Shown here piece by piece: positions 60,370 through 64,000 of a stretch of 64,000 nt of DNA. The notes beneath the pieces were generated by a model, which searched no databases, was not told where the DNA came from, and worked only from the letters and a program-made list of their open reading frames with translations. Where the stretch lies: NCBI GenBank assembly GCA_003254905.1, contig QANU01067165.1, positions 377,706 to 441,705 of the forward strand, written 5' to 3'. The position numbers and the translations under genes are program-made. Source of the stretch: Nissolia schottii (lineage: Eukaryota > Streptophyta > Magnoliopsida > Fabales > Fabaceae). Every line of letters starts with the position of its first letter. Within the stretch, counting starts at the first letter, position 1.

Positions 60370-62156
60370 GTCGCTAAGAGCAAAGTGGAGGAAGCCTCTA
60401 AATGAGTTTCAGCATCAAATATTTAAGAACCCTCAAAAATCAATTCAAGACAGAGTCTTTGTCATAGCTAGTAAAACAAAAACAGAACCACAGAAAAAGA
60501 AAAAGGAAAAAAAAACTATTTATTTATTTATTTATTTAATTTTTGACCATTATGATAAGGGATCCATGATACTAAGGTTGGGTCAATCAAAGAAAGTGAG
60601 ATGAGAGATGATCAGATGAATTGGAACCAATGCAGTGGTGAAAATCTGGCGATATTTAAAAACTGATACTAGCTTATAAGAAAATGTAACGGGTCCATGA
60701 ATGTATATCTGTATATGATATGATATGTGGTTTATTTTATTTTATTTCATTTCATCTCCATAAAATAAGGTGTATGCATTTTGATTGGGGAGAAGTTGCC
60801 ACATAGTGTGATGGTGGCCCCAACATTAATTATGTGAAGTTGCCGTTGGCGGGAGTTTTACCTTCCTCCTTTGGTGGTCCCCACGCCTTCCTTTTCAACG
60901 GTTTCTTATTCAGTTTCCCAAGGTACTGCAGTCGAAATTAACCATATTATTATAAGAAAACATCAAAATCAATACAAGGATAAATGATACGTGGCTGCGG
61001 TGGTTCTGTTCGATAGCTGCGCGGTTTACTTTCCATTTAGACAATTTTCATTTTGTTTAATTTAGATATTATATAATAGCTTGTAGTGGATAGTTCCAAA
61101 AAATTGCTAAGGATTTGTTTATAGTTCCAATTTGTTTTTTTAAGGATTTGTTCTCCACTAAAAATTAAAACTGAAAGTCGAAACACTATTAATGAGAAAT
61201 TTGAAGAACTACTCAAACTTGATTGATTACCATTTAAATTGATTTTCAAGTATATTATGATCTATAAATATCCAAAATGAATATGCAATCTCTATGAATT
61301 TGTCATGATCCTGGTGACCTAACCTCTCTCCATGATTGATTCCTCTTCCATTACCACCTTTTTTTCCTTTAGGCACAAAATGATGTGGTCCAAAATTATT
61401 CTTGCATGTGAGCATAAAACAAGGCGTCCTAAAGCTACCTGTCGCTCAATATCTCCTCAGTTTTAAAAAGGACATCAACCCAACTGAGCAGGTTGAACAT
61501 TCTTTCTCAGCACATGCACCATTCAAGCTTTCCATCATGTTAGGAAACTTCCCAGCATATTAATTACCGATTATAACTTATAACTACGTACCAAATTAAT
61601 CACTCTAAACAGCTATTTGGTCATGCATCCTCATATTAGATATATTTGACGCCACACAATGAATAACATTTTAACCTTAATTAGTGATAACTAATAAGTC
61701 TTACCAAGATGAAGGTTAAAAATGTATAATCTATAACATGTCCAACATACGCTCCATAACAAAAATTTCACGCAAATTTCTCTAGTGACTATGCATATAA
61801 GAAGTTTCCTACATTTGAGTTTCCCAAGATACTGAAAAACTAATCTGAATGAAAACCATCTTATTCAACCATCCCAAATAATCTTTTTCTAGACAGCGAA
61901 GCACAAGTACACCGCAACCATCAGCAACATGCTGCGTCCAATGCATGAACCACAATCCATATTAACAGTGCATGAGGATTGAAACAAGTTCGTATGATAC
62001 ATTAGCATTAATGTTTATTATAATATATAATATAAATATATACAAATATTCACAAGCATAGTAAGCGGTGTGTGTAGGCTGAAGAAGGGAGAGATACGTC
62101 AACCAACTGCTCCAACAATTCCCATTGACATTCAAATGTTGGATTGTATGTACAAT
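60370..62156. other. Intergenic region
   Basis: The promoter of the Sec14 gene lies at the left (including a (TTTA)n run at about 60519-60538), followed by AT-rich DNA and the 3' UTR of the DUF151 gene at the right. No gene recognised. Confidence 0.6.
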
Positions 62157-63969
62157 TTAAAGTGTCCAGGATCTGCAACAAAAACATAATTAGTCAATTT
62201 GGGATAAAGTTGTTCAAGTGAACCAAAAAGTGACCTAAACAATGTAGAGATTTCTTATGACAGAACATCAGACACTGCAAATATGTCAAATGAAATAAGC
62301 TTCATACCTGTTATTCATCTTTTTCCCAGCCCTAAATTGGTTAAGTTTGTCCCTCCATAAAGCTGGAGTTGCATCAGAAACATGAAATGTAAAATTAGTA
62401 ACATGAGGGGAAGGATAATCTATACTGTAGTCCTTAAGAGATGTAATCTTTACATCAATGCATGTGACAAGGCAAAATATAAGAAGTTCCCTACATTTGT
62501 CTATAGAGCATGTAAAGCTTCACAAAGAAAAAAAAGAATTGAAATGAAACTTATGAATACCTGGCAACAAGTACTATACGACTGACTATAACAATGTAAC
62601 TAACCTTATTCATTGCAGGGTTCATATTCTTATAAATGCTAGGGTATATGCACATTAACCAATTCATTTGAAAATGTTTACCAGCATCTTGATAACGCTC
62701 TTCAACAACAGCTTTCAACATATTGTGCAAAAGATTGAACTCCTCGGTTTCGGTACAAGGCTTACCACTTGGCCTGAAATTATGTCTCTTTTAGTTAACA
62801 TTTGTCTTTCAAAGTGGAAAAACTGCTAGTAATGAGATAGATTCAAAGGTTTCTTTTTCCCTTTATTAATAGAAAGTAGGGAATAGAAACTATGAAAACT
62901 ATGGACGCAAATTTTCTAATATGTATCTTCTTCACAAACCTACCGGTCCAGTTCAGTGAATAATGGGCCATCCGAGCCAGGGGACTGTGTTGACAGTTTG
63001 CCTGATTCAATTACTCTCATTCCATCACCGTATGCCAAGTACTTGTTGACTTGTATCGGCACCTACAACATTGATGGAAAAGTCGAATCTCTAGTATACA
63101 AAATTCATTTAACTAGTGTAACTTTACAATTTGGAATTTCCACGTTCAACAATACAGCAACATTCACCAAGCATTCCAACTGTAAATACAAGGCATACAC
63201 AAACATTTTTTTTTCCTGGAAACACCTAATTTCTCTAACATCAGCCAAGGCACAAATGAACAACCATCAAGCAAAAAATGGGGAAACGTAGCATGCTGGT
63301 GCATTCAAACGATTGAACTAACAAAATATTACCTTGCATCTCACTGCAATGTTGATAGCATCTGAAGGGCGAAGATCAAAGCTCATACATTCTGACTCAT
63401 TTCCAACCTATACCAAATATAAGTCATACTGTTATACAACACTTCTTGGGGGTTCGGGGTTGAGGAGAACAAGAGGAACAGGGAAGAGTAAGAAAATGCC
63501 TTGGAAAGATATAACTGAGCAAAATATGCCTCATGAACTCTCTTAGTGACTCTAACAACTCTAACCTGCATTAATCAGGAAATTATATCACTGACATCAT
63601 CAAGAGAACCAGATGGAAAGATCAGAAATATAATCAAGTTTAAGAGTGAGAGACATTATAGAAGTAGGAGTACAAAGACAAACAGAAACATACTTCGTAA
63701 CCCATTTTGTCAATCATCTCCTTCACTACTTGATATAAAGTAGGTCTAGCCTGATCCATCAACCAAATAGTTAGTAGTATCCATGTGAATATGTTACACA
63801 CAAGCAAAAACTTGTGGATCTAAAATTTGATTAATAATACGTGTATGAAGAACAAGGAAAATAAGCATAGGGATTCATGAGGGTGATATAACGGAATATA
63901 ACCAACAAAGAAGACATACTATTTGAACATTGCGTATCGCGGCCATTAGTAATACACTTGGCATCTCCA
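62157..63969 (-). CDS. DUF151 bifunctional nuclease (BBD-like), 5' end missing
   Basis: Eight exons visible on the reverse strand: 63969-63920, 63750-63694, 63565-63500, 63407-63333, 63062-62944, 62773-62682, 62362-62308 and 62172-62157; upstream exons lie past the window edge. It matches plant 'bifunctional nuclease in basal defence' proteins, which have RNase/DNase activity and are nuclear in Arabidopsis. The DUF151 core reads RPTLYQVVKEMIDKMGYE, RVTKRVHEAYFAQLYLSK, SFDLRPSDAINIAVRCKVPI. A UVR-like tail follows (FNLLHNMLKAVVEERYQDA, LWRDKLNQFRAGKK). The phases of all junctions agree. The donor after YLSK is GC rather than GT (63499-63498), since no GT site nearby keeps the conserved join to VGNES. 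The acceptor at 62363 is chosen to give DAALWRDKL; a longer reading is not supported by an AG. Confidence 0.85.
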
Positions 63970-64000
63970 CTGCAAATAAGGATGTACCATACATTTACAA

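Noticed and set aside
60078-60604. Leu-Ser and Arg-Glu repeat frames
   Set aside because: Produced by the GA/CT microsatellite in intron 1.
1-64000. Biosynthetic gene cluster linking the reductases and the P450
   Set aside because: They are about 37 kb apart with unrelated genes between, so proximity gives no support for a shared pathway.
1-64000. CRISPR arrays, operons, phage or other bacterial systems
   Set aside because: Spliced plant nuclear genes throughout; repeats seen are microsatellites, foldbacks and short duplications.

Overview
This is nuclear genomic DNA from a flowering plant, most likely a legume close to soybean (Glycine). That rests on multi-exon genes with GT-AG introns, AT-rich intergenic DNA, plant-only families, and proteins close to legume homologues I recognise; the genus is inference. 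I found eleven host protein genes (ten complete models, one cut by the right edge), one decayed kinase pseudogene, and several repeats and foldback elements. All complete models keep an open frame from start to stop across the listed splice sites.

Layout. 1-5.1 kb: tandem pair of isoflavone-reductase-like / phenylcoumaran benzylic ether reductase (PCBER-like) genes (+), with part of the promoter duplicated. 6.8-7.4 kb: small secreted or anchored peptide-like protein (-). 9.0-10.3 kb: RER1 Golgi-to-ER retrieval receptor (-), head-to-head with 10.8-15.6 kb: mitochondrial gamma carbonic anhydrase of complex I (+), which carries a solo-LTR-like insertion in intron 2. 16.8-17.35 kb: remnant of a pfkB-type sugar kinase gene. 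22.2-25.3 kb: endo-beta-mannanase, GH5 (+). 25.7-29.2 kb: ADP-glucose pyrophosphorylase large subunit (-). 29.2-35.3 kb: AT-rich DNA with foldback (MITE-like) elements. 35.3-36.2 kb: intronless DUF4408/DUF761 protein (+). 36.2-42.0 kb: gene-free. 42.0-50.0 kb: cytochrome P450 of the CYP85 clan (-), split by a roughly 4.7 kb repetitive insertion in intron 3. 51.4-54.5 kb: inositol-pentakisphosphate 2-kinase IPK1 (+). 56.7-60.4 kb: Sec14-nodulin phosphatidylinositol-transfer protein (-). 62.2 kb to the edge: DUF151 bifunctional nuclease (-), 5' end outside the window.

The genes do not form an operon or an evident biosynthetic cluster. They cover phenylpropanoid reduction, membrane traffic, respiration, wall mannan, starch synthesis, inositol phosphate and lipid signalling. 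The clearest functional links are the tandem reductase pair and the RER1/gamma-CA shared promoter. I saw no convincing undescribed system. The most useful leads are divergence inside the reductase pair, a starch-synthesis large subunit that keeps residues associated with catalysis, a possible GC-AG intron in the nuclease gene, an uncharacterised small secreted protein, and repeat insertions tolerated in introns.
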